A DNA stretch of 64,000 bases from Halobacteriales archaeon QS_6_71_20 (GTDB lineage Archaea > Halobacteriota > Halobacteria > Halobacteriales > Haloferacaceae): positions 1-64,000 of the forward strand of contig PXRU01000029.1 in the NCBI GenBank assembly GCA_003020945.1. The letters are read 5' to 3'. The stretch's first letter is position 1; each line of letters starts with the position of its first letter. Both the position numbers and the translations under genes were made by a program. Below the pieces are notes generated by a model. It did no database searches. It was not told the origin of the DNA and worked only from the letters and a program-made list of their open reading frames with translations. This document shows, one piece after another, positions 8,920 to 17,428 of this stretch.

Positions 8920-11900
8920 CTACGCCCCCTCGTCGTCCGCCTCCTCCGGCGGCGCGACCTCCCCGAACCCCCAGTCGTCGATCTCCGCTCCGTCGTCGGC
9001 GTCCTCGCCGTCGTCGGCCTCCTCGCCGTGGTCGACTCCCCCGTCGTCGGTATCCACGCCGTCGTCGACCGTCCCGTCGTCGGACTCCTCGCCGGCGTCC
9101 GGCGTCGCGTCCGCGTCGTCGAACCCGGCGCCGGCGTCGAACGTCGCCGTCTCCGACTCCCCGGATGGGTCGGGCTCGGGGTCGGCGGCGAAGGGGTCCG
9201 GATCGCGGTCCGCGGCCCCGGTCGGGTCGCTCCCGCCGTCGGCCGCCCGCGGCTCGTCGGGGGCGCCGTCGACGTCCGGTCGCTCCGGGCCGACGGCGTC
9301 GAACGGCGCCGCGGTCTCGTCGGTCGGGTCGGGCTCGGCGGCGACCTCGCCGGCCGGCTCGACGTCGCCCAGCGCGGCGGCGACGCTGTCGGTGCGTTCC
9401 CCGCGGTGGCTCTCGAGGATCGACTCCGCCTCCTCGAGGATCGACTCCGCCTCCGCCCGCTGTGTCTCGTCCGGCTCGGGGCGGGGGACCATCTCCTCTT
9501 TCTCCCGGTCGACGTCGATGAGGACCGACTCCATCTCGCGGAGGTCCTCCAGGCTCGTCTCCAGCCGGTCGTTCGCCATCAGCGAGAGGATCGTCTCGGA
9601 GTCGTTGATGAACGCCTGGAACGTCGCGGCCACCTGCGTGTACGTGTTGAGCCCGCGGTCGATGAGGTACGCCAGTACCGCCCGCCGCTTCAGCAGCTCC
9701 TCGTTCAGCCGGTCGGCGTCCCACCCGCGGTCGAACATGATCTCCTGGAGGGTGCTGGAGTCACCCATGTGGAGGAACTCGTCGGTCTCCGCCTGCCACT
9801 GGTACACGTCCTGGACGTTGATCTCGTCGTTCTCGGCGTCGTAGTGGTTGATCTCGGTGAGCGACTTGTTGCGGCGGACCTTGCTCCCCTGCACCCGGGT
9901 CTGCGTCTGGATCGAGACCAGATCCAGCGCGGTGAACATCGTCTTCGAGACGTTGATCGGGTCGGTGGTGAACCGCTTGAGCACCTCGCCGACGTTGTCC
10001 GCGTGGAAGGTGGTGTAGGTGGTGTGACCCGTCGACATGACCTGGAACAGCGTCCGGCCCTCCTCGCCGCGGATCTCGCCCATCACGATGTAGTCGGGGC
10101 GCTGCCGCAGCGCGGCCTCCAGCAGGTCGAACTCGTCGACGTCGCCGCCGCCGTCGTCCGCGAACGACGGGCGCGTGACCGACGCGATCCAGTTGCGCTG
10201 GGGAAGCTCCACCTCGCGGGTGTCCTCGATGGAGACGATCTTCGAGTTCGACGGGATGAAAAGCGACACGGCGTTCAGGCTCGTCGTCTTCCCGGAGGCG
10301 GTGCCGCCGGCGAAGATGAGGCTCTTGTGGTTCTCGATACAGAGCCACAGGAACGCCATCTCGTCGAGGCTGAACGTCTTCCAGTTGATGAGGTCGATCG
10401 GCGTGAACGGGATCTCCTTGAACTGCCGGATCGTGTAGTTCGTCCCGTGGTCTGACACCTCCCGGCCGAGCGTCAGTTGTGCGCGCGAGCCGTCCGGGAG
10501 CGTGGCGTCTACCTGCGGGCGGCGCTTGGAGATGCCCTTCCCCGACCGCTGGGCCAGCTTCACGACGAAGTCGTCGAGTTCCTGCCGGCCGTGATAGACG
10601 TTCGAGATGATCTGCTCGTAGTCGGAGTGGTAGACGAAGACGGGGGCGTCGTAGCCGTCACACGAGACGTCCTCGACGTTGATGTCGTGTTTGATCCCGT
10701 CGATCCGCTCGTAGCCGACGAAGTCGCGTTCGAGGTAGTACAGCGTCTTCAACACCGTGTACTCGGTGAGGGTGTCGGGGTCCTCCGCCAGCACCGCCGG
10801 CTCCGGGCGGGCGGCGATCCCCTCGATCTCGCCGCCCGTCTCCGGCAGCGTCACGCCGAGCGCGCGGACCAGCCGTCCCGCCGCGCCCTCGTCGTCGACG
10901 TCCACGCCGAACAGGTCCGCGATCTTGTCGCCCAGCCCCGGTCCCTCGTCGCGCTCGTACAGGTCGTAGCGTTCGAGGAGTTCGTACGTCTCCTCCCGGA
11001 TCACCCGCTTGCGGTGGTCGTCGTCGACGGCGACGGTCCCCTCGTCGGCGTACTTGATCGCCGAGCGGAGCTTCCCCTCCATGAACTCGACGAGGTCGGC
11101 CTCGATCGGGTTCCGGTACGGCTCGACCACGTAGTACTTCTTCTCGTTCTCCTTCGTGGAGTGGAACACCACGACGAACGCGTACGGCTCGTTCACCCAG
11201 TAGCGCTCCACCTCCCGGAAGTGTCGCTTCTTCGGGATCGGCACCGCCTTCTCCAGGTCGTAACGGTTGGCGATCGTCGTCGTCCCGGCGGCGTCGCTGA
11301 AGAACTCGTCCTCGTCGACGTCGTCGGCCACGTCGACCGTCCGCTCGTCGACGACCGCCTCCAGCTCCGCGGCCCGCTCCGACAGGTGACCGAGCGTCTC
11401 CTCGACGGCGTCGGGGTCGAACCCGAGCGCCTCCCGCCTGTCCTCGTCGGTGAACGCCAGCGGCTCGCCCTCCTCGTCCGTCGGCGGCTCCCCCTCCTCG
11501 TCGAGGAAGTACTCCTCGCGGTAGTCGTCCCAGGTGTAGACGTCCTTCCACACCGGGGTCTCGTCGTACGCCAGCAGCGGCGACTGCTCCGCGATCGACT
11601 CGCCGACCGCCCCGGCCACCCCGACCGCGTCCGGGAACTCCTCGGGGGGGACGCCCAGCGCGTCGGCGACGTCGGCGGCGACGCCCACGGCCCGGAGGTC
11701 CTCGGGGGTCGCCGCCCGGACCCGCGTCCCGACGACCTGCTCGCCGCGCTCGTCCCCCTCGGTCCCCTCCTCTCGGAGTCGCTCGGCGAGCTCGTCTGCC
11801 GCGTCGGCGCGGTCGTGATCGCGCAGGAAGTCGGGCCACGTGTACTCCCCGACGACCGTCGCATCCCCCCGTTCCGCCGCCCGCTCGCGGTCGGCTTCGC

Positions 11901-11934
11901 CCGCGGGCGAGGCGGCAGCGTCGTCGGTAGCCAT
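8920..11934 (-). CDS. pilB: Type IV pilus assembly ATPase PilB (T2SSE family)
   Basis: 1004-aa cytoplasmic ATPase powering pilus assembly. The N-terminal third is an acidic, poorly conserved region; CDGYDAPVFVYH marks the N2-like domain at about 430. Walker A (GGTASGKTTS) lies near 543-552, the Asp box EDTREVELP near 570 and Walker B (RPDYIVMGEIRGEE) near 608. The last 150 or so residues form an extreme Asp/Glu tail ending DDWGFGEVAPPEEADDEGA, absent from the second PilB in this window. The ATG at 11934 is preferred over a GTG three codons upstream. It is the first gene of the operon and has no other gene upstream for 490 bp. Confidence 0.93.
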   Translation of the reverse strand: MATDDAAASPAGEADRERAAERGDATVVGEYTWPDFLRDHDRADAADELAERLREEGTEGDERGEQVVGTRVRAATPEDLRAVGVAADVADALGVPPEEFPDAVGVAGAVGESIAEQSPLLAYDETPVWKDVYTWDDYREEYFLDEEGEPPTDEEGEPLAFTDEDRREALGFDPDAVEETLGHLSERAAELEAVVDERTVDVADDVDEDEFFSDAAGTTTIANRYDLEKAVPIPKKRHFREVERYWVNEPYAFVVVFHSTKENEKKYYVVEPYRNPIEADLVEFMEGKLRSAIKYADEGTVAVDDDHRKRVIREETYELLERYDLYERDEGPGLGDKIADLFGVDVDDEGAAGRLVRALGVTLPETGGEIEGIAARPEPAVLAEDPDTLTEYTVLKTLYYLERDFVGYERIDGIKHDINVEDVSCDGYDAPVFVYHSDYEQIISNVYHGRQELDDFVVKLAQRSGKGISKRRPQVDATLPDGSRAQLTLGREVSDHGTNYTIRQFKEIPFTPIDLINWKTFSLDEMAFLWLCIENHKSLIFAGGTASGKTTSLNAVSLFIPSNSKIVSIEDTREVELPQRNWIASVTRPSFADDGGGDVDEFDLLEAALRQRPDYIVMGEIRGEEGRTLFQVMSTGHTTYTTFHADNVGEVLKRFTTDPINVSKTMFTALDLVSIQTQTRVQGSKVRRNKSLTEINHYDAENDEINVQDVYQWQAETDEFLHMGDSSTLQEIMFDRGWDADRLNEELLKRRAVLAYLIDRGLNTYTQVAATFQAFINDSETILSLMANDRLETSLEDLREMESVLIDVDREKEEMVPRPEPDETQRAEAESILEEAESILESHRGERTDSVAAALGDVEPAGEVAAEPDPTDETAAPFDAVGPERPDVDGAPDEPRAADGGSDPTGAADRDPDPFAADPEPDPSGESETATFDAGAGFDDADATPDAGEESDDGTVDDGVDTDDGGVDHGEEADDGEDADDGAEIDDWGFGEVAPPEEADDEGA

Positions 11935-12424
11935 TGCCCCCACTCAGTCAGGGTGCCGGGTTAAACCCTCGCCATTCGTATCACGTCTGAGAAAGCCCCG
12001 GAAGCGGGAAGCAACGCCGCCCGCGGCGCGGATCTCTCGCGTTCGTTTCGAGTTCTGAACAGCTTTCGACGCGCCGGAAACTACCGGGCCGGCCGGATCG
12101 GTACGAGTCCAGTCCACCGTGTCGCTGTGCCGCGGCGACGCGACCGACCGTGACCTCGCGACGATCGAAGTGACCGACCGACGATCGGGGTCCGCTCCAC
12201 GGTCGGACGTGCTCGCTCCGTTTCGCGCGACCCCACCGATCCGGATCCCGTTCCGGTTCAGTCGACGGCTCGTTCCGCTCACCGCCCTCCCGTACGGGCG
12301 TGGCGGGACTCGAACCACGCCGAGACGCTCCTGCTCGGTCGCTATCGCTCCCCGCGCGGGCTGCGACTCGTCCACGTCGAACCCGCACGCTACGCTATCG
12401 GTCTCGTCGTGCTCGACACGATAG
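11935..12424. other. Non-coding interval with degenerate tRNA 3' end
   Basis: No convincing gene in 490 bp between pilB and tRNA-Arg. The only recognisable element is at 12295-12316: 20 of 22 bases match the 3' end of the adjacent tRNA-Arg gene (T-loop to discriminator, minus strand), about 130 bp away. The rest of a tRNA is missing, so this is a partial duplication rather than a second gene. Confidence 0.45.
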
Positions 12425-12497
12425 CGGGCGTGACGGGATTCGAACCCGCGATCTAGCGGTTAGGAACCGCTCGCCGTATCCGCTTGGCCACACGCCC
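12425..12497 (-). tRNA. tRNA-Arg (anticodon CCT)
   Basis: 73-nt cloverleaf on the minus strand: acceptor GGGCGTG/CACGCCC, anticodon stem AGCGG/CCGCT with loop TTCCTAA (anticodon CCT, reading AGG), T-arm GCGGG-TTCGAAT-CCCGT and discriminator G. AGG is a rare codon in haloarchaea, so this is a minor isoacceptor. No intron and no encoded CCA. Confidence 0.95.
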
Positions 12498-12545
12498 CGC
12501 CGTCGAGAACCGGCGCCGAAGTGAGAACCCGCCCGGGATGCTCGT

Positions 12546-12878
12546 TCAGTTCCGCTCGGCGGCGGACTCCGTCGCGGCGGCGTCGGCCGACGACGCCTCC
12601 GCGTCGGCCGACGACGCCTCCGTGTCGGCCGAGGAGGTCTCCGTCGTGGTCGAGGCCTCGAACTCCTCGTCGCCCTCCGCGGACTCCCCCTCCTGCATTT
12701 CCTCCAACTCCTCCTCGACCTGTTCGCGGCCCTTCTTGAACTCCCCCATCGCCTGCCCCGTGGAGCGGGCGAGCTTGGGGATCTTGTTGGCGCCGAACAG
12801 CAGCACCAACACAAGCAGGATGATGAGCATCTCGGGGCCGCCCGGGATGGCGCCGAACAGCGGTAGGGTGGTGAGCAT
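12546..12878 (-). CDS. tatA: Twin-arginine translocase subunit TatA
   Basis: 110 aa. An N-terminal membrane helix (EMLIILLVLVLLFGANKIP) is followed by the TatA signature FGANKIPKLARSTGQAMGEF and an amphipathic helix with KKGREQVEEELEEM. The tail is a low-complexity acidic region with imperfect copies of SSADAEA, and it carries no known function. TatA forms the protein-conducting part of the Tat pathway, which haloarchaea use for most secreted proteins, including several Tat substrates in this window (57129, 59214, 61701). It is a single gene downstream of tRNA-Arg on the opposite side of a divergent gap. Confidence 0.93.
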   Translation of the reverse strand: MLTTLPLFGAIPGGPEMLIILLVLVLLFGANKIPKLARSTGQAMGEFKKGREQVEEELEEMQEGESAEGDEEFEASTTTETSSADTEASSADAEASSADAAATESAAERN

Positions 12879-13123
12879 CTCTACCCCGGGCTTACCCGGT
12901 GTCGATTATAGGCTTTTTGCTCTCCCGTGCATCCGTATGTACGACGGCTCTCGGCGCCGTTCGCGTGGAGAACGGGGACCCGTCGCGTGTGGGACGTCGA
13001 TCGGCTCCGTTCCCGACGGCGATCGGTTGGCGATCGATACCGACGGCGATCACGACGTCTCGGCGGTTCCGGCCAGGACGGCGGGAGGAAAGGGGTTTTG
13101 CGAGCCGCCGACGTGGACGAGGT

Positions 13124-14005
13124 ATGAACGACGACGGCGACGACGCGCCGGCGGACGCCGCCGGAAGTCCGGGCGACTCCGACACGACGGTCGCCAGGGC
13201 GTACGATCCGGACAGCGAGCACGCCTTCCCCGACGGCAGACTCGACGACGTGCTCGCCGCGGTCGACGCGGACCCGGAGATCCGTACGTACCTCCGCGCG
13301 CAGAACGTCAACGCCGTCACCCGGATGGAGTACAACGACCACGGCGCCAAGCACATCGAGATCGTCCGCGACCGTGCGCTGCGACTGTACGACCTGCTGA
13401 AGCGCGGCGGCGTGGCGTTCAACGGCGCCGCCGACCAGGGACTCGACGAGGCCGACGAGCCGGTCATCGTCGCGCTGGCGGCGACGCTCCACGACGTCGG
13501 CCACGTCGTCCACCGCGACGACCACGTGTACTACTCGATCCCGCTGGCGGCCGACCTGCTGGACCGCTTCCTCGCCCAGTTCGACTACTACGACGTCGAG
13601 GCGCGGGTGCGGATGAAGGCGGAGGTGCTGCACGCGATCCTCTGTCACCACACCGCGGAGACGCCGCTGACCCGTGAGGCGGGGCTCATCCGCGTCGCGG
13701 ACGCGCTCGACATGGAGCGGGGGCGCTCGCGCATCCCCTACGAGAAGGGGGGACGCGGCATCAACACGCTGTCCTCGCGGGCGATCGACCGCGTCGAACT
13801 CAAGCCCGGGGACGCGGCCGACGGCCACGACGGCGAGGACGCGCCCGTCCTCGTCGAGATCGAGATGGTGAACGCCGCCGGCGTCTACCAGGTTGACAAC
13901 CTCCTGAAGGCGAAGCTACGCGACTCGCTCATCGAGGATCTCGTCCGCATCGTCGCCATCAACACGAAAGGCGACGACCGGTTGGTCGAGCGGATCGAGC
14001 TGTAA
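13124..14005 (+). CDS. HD-domain metal-dependent phosphohydrolase
   Basis: 293 aa. The HD metal site is visible as NDHGAKHIEIV (near residue 70), LHDVGHVVHRDDH (near 125) and AILCHHTAE (near 175), then RVADALDMERGR. This is the arrangement of haloarchaeal HD hydrolases that may act on phosphorylated nucleotides or signalling molecules; the substrate cannot be told from sequence. The start ATG at 13124 follows a run of AGGGGTTTT and gives an acidic N-terminus. A monocistronic gene. Confidence 0.85.
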   Translation: MNDDGDDAPADAAGSPGDSDTTVARAYDPDSEHAFPDGRLDDVLAAVDADPEIRTYLRAQNVNAVTRMEYNDHGAKHIEIVRDRALRLYDLLKRGGVAFNGAADQGLDEADEPVIVALAATLHDVGHVVHRDDHVYYSIPLAADLLDRFLAQFDYYDVEARVRMKAEVLHAILCHHTAETPLTREAGLIRVADALDMERGRSRIPYEKGGRGINTLSSRAIDRVELKPGDAADGHDGEDAPVLVEIEMVNAAGVYQVDNLLKAKLRDSLIEDLVRIVAINTKGDDRLVERIEL

Positions 14006-14121
14006 GGCTCCGGCCCTCCGCCCGCCGTCGGTTCGTCGCGACGTCGACCGTGTGAGAGCCTCCCGAAACCGTCCGGGATGACGGGGTTTATGATTGACCC
14101 TCGTTGTTTCGAGACGTAACG

Positions 14122-15537
14122 GTGGTGCAGTTCGGCAACTCCGTCGGACTCCTTCGCGACCGGGAGTTCTCGGCACTGGCCGGCACGGCGTTCGCGCGGA
14201 GTCAGGCGTACTCGACGCTGCTGATCGCGCTGGCGCTGTACGCCGAGCAGTTCGACACCACCGGGACGGTCGAGGGGATGTTCGGCACCGCCTTCGCCGT
14301 CGTCCAGCTGCTCATCGTTCTCCCGCTCGGCCGCCGCGTCGACACCGGCAACGCCAAGCGCTGGCTCCTGCTCGGACTCGCGGTCAACGTCGTCGTCTTC
14401 TTCGGGTTCATCCTCGTCGACAGCGCGACCCACGTCGTCCTGGTGCGGGTGTTGCAGGGCGTCGGCGCCTCAATCCTCTGGATCACCGGCTCGACCGTGG
14501 TCGGACACATCGCCCCCGACGGTCAGAACGGGCGCTGGCTCGGCTCGTACAACCAGGTGGCGGCGTTCTCCAGCCTCGCGGGCGACGTCGTCGGGGGATA
14601 CCTCCTGTTCACCCGCGGGTTCACGTTCACGTACCTAGTGCTCACGGCCGTCACCGTCGCCGCGTTCCTCCTCGTGTTCCTCAACCTCCGCGACGACCCC
14701 GGCGGCGGCACCGAGAACGACGCCGGCGACGGTCTCAGCACGCTGAAGGCGCTGCTGGACCTCCCGATGATCCGCGCGCTGGTGATCTTCCGGCTCGCCT
14801 TCTCCGTGGGGAAGATGGCCGTCATCATCTTCCTCCCGATCCTCGCGCGGACGGAGTTCGGGACGACCGCCTTCGCGATCGGCTGGATCCTCGCGGGCGG
14901 AAAGCTGACCAAGTCGATCACCCAGGGGTACGTCGGCGACCTCTCGGATCGGGTCGGGAGCAAGGAGTACTTCGTCGTCGCCGGCGCGCTCCTGTACGGC
15001 CTCGGCACCGCGTTGATCCCGCTGAGCTACTACTTCGAGGGGGCCGTGGAGCCGGTTCGGTTCGTCGCGTTCGGCGGCCGGCAGGTGCTCGGGGGCGCGT
15101 TCTTCAGCCTCTTCGGCGCGTACATGGTGCTGGGGATCGCCGACTCCGTGCGGCTCCCCGCGAGTATGTCGCTGTTCGTCGAGGAGGGCGAGAAGTACGA
15201 CTCGGTCGCCTCCGCGATGAGCCTCCGCTCGATCTCCTGGAAGGTCGGACAGGTCGCGGGGCCGGTCGGCATCGGCGCGATCAAGCAGTACGTCTCCACC
15301 AGCGTCGCCTTCTACACCGCCGCGGGGTTCATCGTCGTCGCGTCGGTCGTGTTCTGGTTCGTCTTCCGGCGGGCGCCACGCCTTCAGTACGGACTCACTC
15401 GCTCGGAGCGGTCTCGGGAGAGAGCCATGCGCCGGCCGGGATTTGAACCCGGGTCGATGGCTTGGAAGGCCATTGTCATACCAGCTAGACCACCAGCGCT
15501 CGGCGTCGGCGGATGCGGCTATCGCGTCGAGGAATAA
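14122..15537 (+). CDS. MFS transporter, 3' end antisense to tRNA-Gly
   Basis: About 471 aa with 10-12 predicted membrane helices. RDREFSALAGTAFARSQAYS opens the first helix, with a conserved loop LPLGRRVDTGNAKRW between helices 2 and 3 and GDLSDRVGSKEYF at the equivalent position in the second half, the classic MFS intracellular motif. The substrate is unknown. I chose the GTG at 14122 because a TATA-like GTTTATGA at 14086-14093 lies about 30 nt upstream (leaderless); an in-frame TTG at 14104 is too close to it. The conserved protein seems to end near FRRAPRLQYG (about 15390), but the frame stays open through the antisense strand of tRNA-Gly and stops at 15537. Confidence 0.85.
   Translation: MVQFGNSVGLLRDREFSALAGTAFARSQAYSTLLIALALYAEQFDTTGTVEGMFGTAFAVVQLLIVLPLGRRVDTGNAKRWLLLGLAVNVVVFFGFILVDSATHVVLVRVLQGVGASILWITGSTVVGHIAPDGQNGRWLGSYNQVAAFSSLAGDVVGGYLLFTRGFTFTYLVLTAVTVAAFLLVFLNLRDDPGGGTENDAGDGLSTLKALLDLPMIRALVIFRLAFSVGKMAVIIFLPILARTEFGTTAFAIGWILAGGKLTKSITQGYVGDLSDRVGSKEYFVVAGALLYGLGTALIPLSYYFEGAVEPVRFVAFGGRQVLGGAFFSLFGAYMVLGIADSVRLPASMSLFVEEGEKYDSVASAMSLRSISWKVGQVAGPVGIGAIKQYVSTSVAFYTAAGFIVVASVVFWFVFRRAPRLQYGLTRSERSRERAMRRPGFEPGSMAWKAIVIPARPPALGVGGCGYRVEE
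15428..15499 (-). tRNA. tRNA-Gly (anticodon TCC)
   Basis: 72-nt cloverleaf on the minus strand: acceptor GCGCTGG/CCGGCGC, anticodon stem ATGGC/GCCAT with loop CTTCCAA (anticodon TCC), T-arm CCGGG-TTCAAAT-CCCGG and discriminator A. The CCA end is not encoded. The whole gene lies antisense within the 3' end of the MFS reading frame. Confidence 0.95.
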
Positions 15538-15585
15538 GGGTCTGCCGTTTCGGGCCGCCGGGCCGCCGGGTCGCCGACCGACCGC

Positions 15586-16614
15586 TCAGTCGTCCGCCGT
15601 CGCCTCGGTCTCGTCGGCGTCGACCCGCGGGCCGGCCGCGTGGCCCTCGTGGGTGATCGCCGTCTGCATCAACTCCGACGAGATGGCCGGCACCTCCGAC
15701 TCCGACACCGGGCCCCGCTCGTCGATCTCGTCGGTCGAGCGGGGGAACGCCCGCAGGTCCATATGGATCGCGATGCCGCACTTGGCGCCCTCGCCCATCG
15801 CGACGGGGATCTGGTTGTGGCCGGGCGTCAGGTCGCCGACGGCGTACACGCCCTCGACGGAGGTGCGGCCGTGGTCGTCGACGGCGACCTCGCCGGAGTC
15901 CTCGCGGTCGAGCCCGAGCGCGCCGGCCAGCTCCGCGTGGTAGTCGGAGCCGTACATGGGGAACCCGCCCGTGTACTCGCGGACGGTGCCGTCCTCGAAC
16001 TCGAAGCTCTCCAGCCAGCCGTCCTCGTTGCGCTCCATGCCGACGACGTCCTCGTGGACCACGTCGACCGGGTGGTTGTCCAGCATGGTCGCGGTGTCGT
16101 CGCTCCAGGTCGGCTCCTCCCCCCGGGTGAGGACTTGCACGTCGTCGGTGAAGTTCAGCATGATCATCGCGACGTGCGCGGCGGCGTCGCCGGCGCCCAT
16201 CACGAACACGGGCTCGTCGACGAACATGTAGGCGTCGCAGTGGAGGCAGTAGTGCAGTCCCATCCCGGTGCGGGGGAGCGGCGGCTCCGGCTCCTCGTCG
16301 GAGAAGCCCGTCGCGAGGACGACCCGACGGGTCGTCACCTCCCCGTCGCCGGTGTCGACGCGGAAGCCGTCGTCGGCGCCGTCGCCGAGCGCGGCCACGT
16401 CCTCGACGAAGCCGCGGCGGTACTCCCCGCCGTAGCTCCGCACCTGCTCCTGGGCGGTCTGGAGGAACTCGTTGCCGGAGGTGTGCTCCGTGACGCCGAT
16501 CACGTTGTGGGTGTCCCGCATCATCGCCGCGCGGCCGCCGCCGCGGTTCACGACCAGGGTGTCCAGCCCCAGCCGGGTCGCGTACAGGGCGCTCGTCAGC
16601 CCCGCCGGCCCGGA
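15586..16614 (-). pseudogene. Thioredoxin-reductase-like FAD/NAD(P) oxidoreductase, 5'-truncated
   Basis: From GPAGLTSALYATRLGLDTL onward this matches thioredoxin-reductase-like flavoproteins. The redox motif HYCLHCDAY (CxxC), an NAD(P) site VFVMGAGDAAAHVA and the C-terminal FAD site GVYAVGDLTPGHNQIPVA are present. The first strand and the leading glycines of the FAD dinucleotide-binding motif (usually VVVGGGPAGL) are missing: upstream of GPAG the frame reads PSYQS and then Arg-rich non-homologous sequence without a start. The nearest usable start, GTG at 16551, lies inside the domain. A 5' deletion next to the methyltransferase stop is the simplest reading; a product without FAD binding would not be a working enzyme. 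Confidence 0.7.
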
Positions 16615-16672
16615 TTGATACGAGGGCGGCCTGCGGCGCCGCGCGGCTCCCGTCGCGGGTCGTCGCCGCCGG

Positions 16673-17428
16673 TCACTCGGGCGCGACGACGGCGTAGCAG
16701 TTCCCGCTGGAGACGACCGAGTCGACGGCGTGGAGGGCGCTGTCGGCCAAGTCCGCCCCGAACTCCGCCGGCGCGTAGACGTGGTAGTAGCGCGGCACCG
16801 TCTCCCCGCCGGGCAGCGTCCAGTCGATCTCGGCGTCGAACCCCGTCGCGGCGTCCGCGTCGGCGTCGAAGCGGTCGTGTGCGGTGCTCCAGGCGCTCAC
16901 CACCGCCCGGCCGTCCGGCGCGAGCACGCGGGCCAGTTCCGAGAGGGAGGCGATGCGGCGCTCGCGCGGGCGGAGGTGGTGGAGCGCGGCGACGTACACC
17001 CCGAGGTCGACGCCGTCGTCGGGCAGCGGGAGCGCCGCGGCGTCGCCGCGGACGAACGACACCCCGCCGGCGTACCCCCGGTCGCGGGCCCTCGCGCGCG
17101 CCGCCCGGACCAGCCCGCCGCTCACGTCGACGCCGACCGCGCGGTCGGCCCGGTCCCGGAGCGGCTCGCAGTGGCGGCCGTTGCCGCAGCCGACGTCGAG
17201 GCCGAGCGCGCCGTCGCGGCCGTCGAGGAACGACTCCACCTCCGGCCACGGATGCTCGCGGGTGGCCGAGAAGTGGTCGGCGATGCGGTCGTACGTCGCG
17301 GCGACGTCCTCGGCAGCCTGGTCTGTAGGCTCTCGGCCGTCCGCGTTCCCGCCGGCGCTGCCCCCGTCAGTGCCGTTCTCGTCGGCGTTGTCGTCGCCGT
17401 CGCCGTCCGCGGGTCCGTCGCGGGCCAT
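16673..17428 (-). CDS. Trm9-like class I SAM-dependent methyltransferase
   Basis: 251 aa. After an acidic, disordered N-terminus of about 40 residues comes VAATYDRIADHFSATREHPW, close to the opening of eukaryotic Trm9/ALKBH8 methyltransferases that modify wobble uridine. The SAM site follows: LGLDVGCGNGRHCEPL (motif I, near 75), VGVDVSGGLV, and ALHHLRPRERRIASLSELAR. The C-terminus ends in YHVYAPAEF and SGNCYAVVAPE. A tRNA substrate is suggested by similarity but not proven. The ATG overlaps the stop of the upstream pilC-like gene (TGATG). Confidence 0.8.
   Translation of the reverse strand: MARDGPADGDGDDNADENGTDGGSAGGNADGREPTDQAAEDVAATYDRIADHFSATREHPWPEVESFLDGRDGALGLDVGCGNGRHCEPLRDRADRAVGVDVSGGLVRAARARARDRGYAGGVSFVRGDAAALPLPDDGVDLGVYVAALHHLRPRERRIASLSELARVLAPDGRAVVSAWSTAHDRFDADADAATGFDAEIDWTLPGGETVPRYYHVYAPAEFGADLADSALHAVDSVVSSGNCYAVVAPE

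Noticed and set aside
6799-10455. A 1218-codon + strand frame across pilC and pilB
   Set aside because: It is antisense to the conserved T2SSF and T2SSE genes and has shadow composition (R, H, V, D rich) with no domain.
12295-12324. A second tRNA gene
   Set aside because: Only the 3' 22 nt resemble a tRNA; the T-stem does not pair and no anticodon arm is present.
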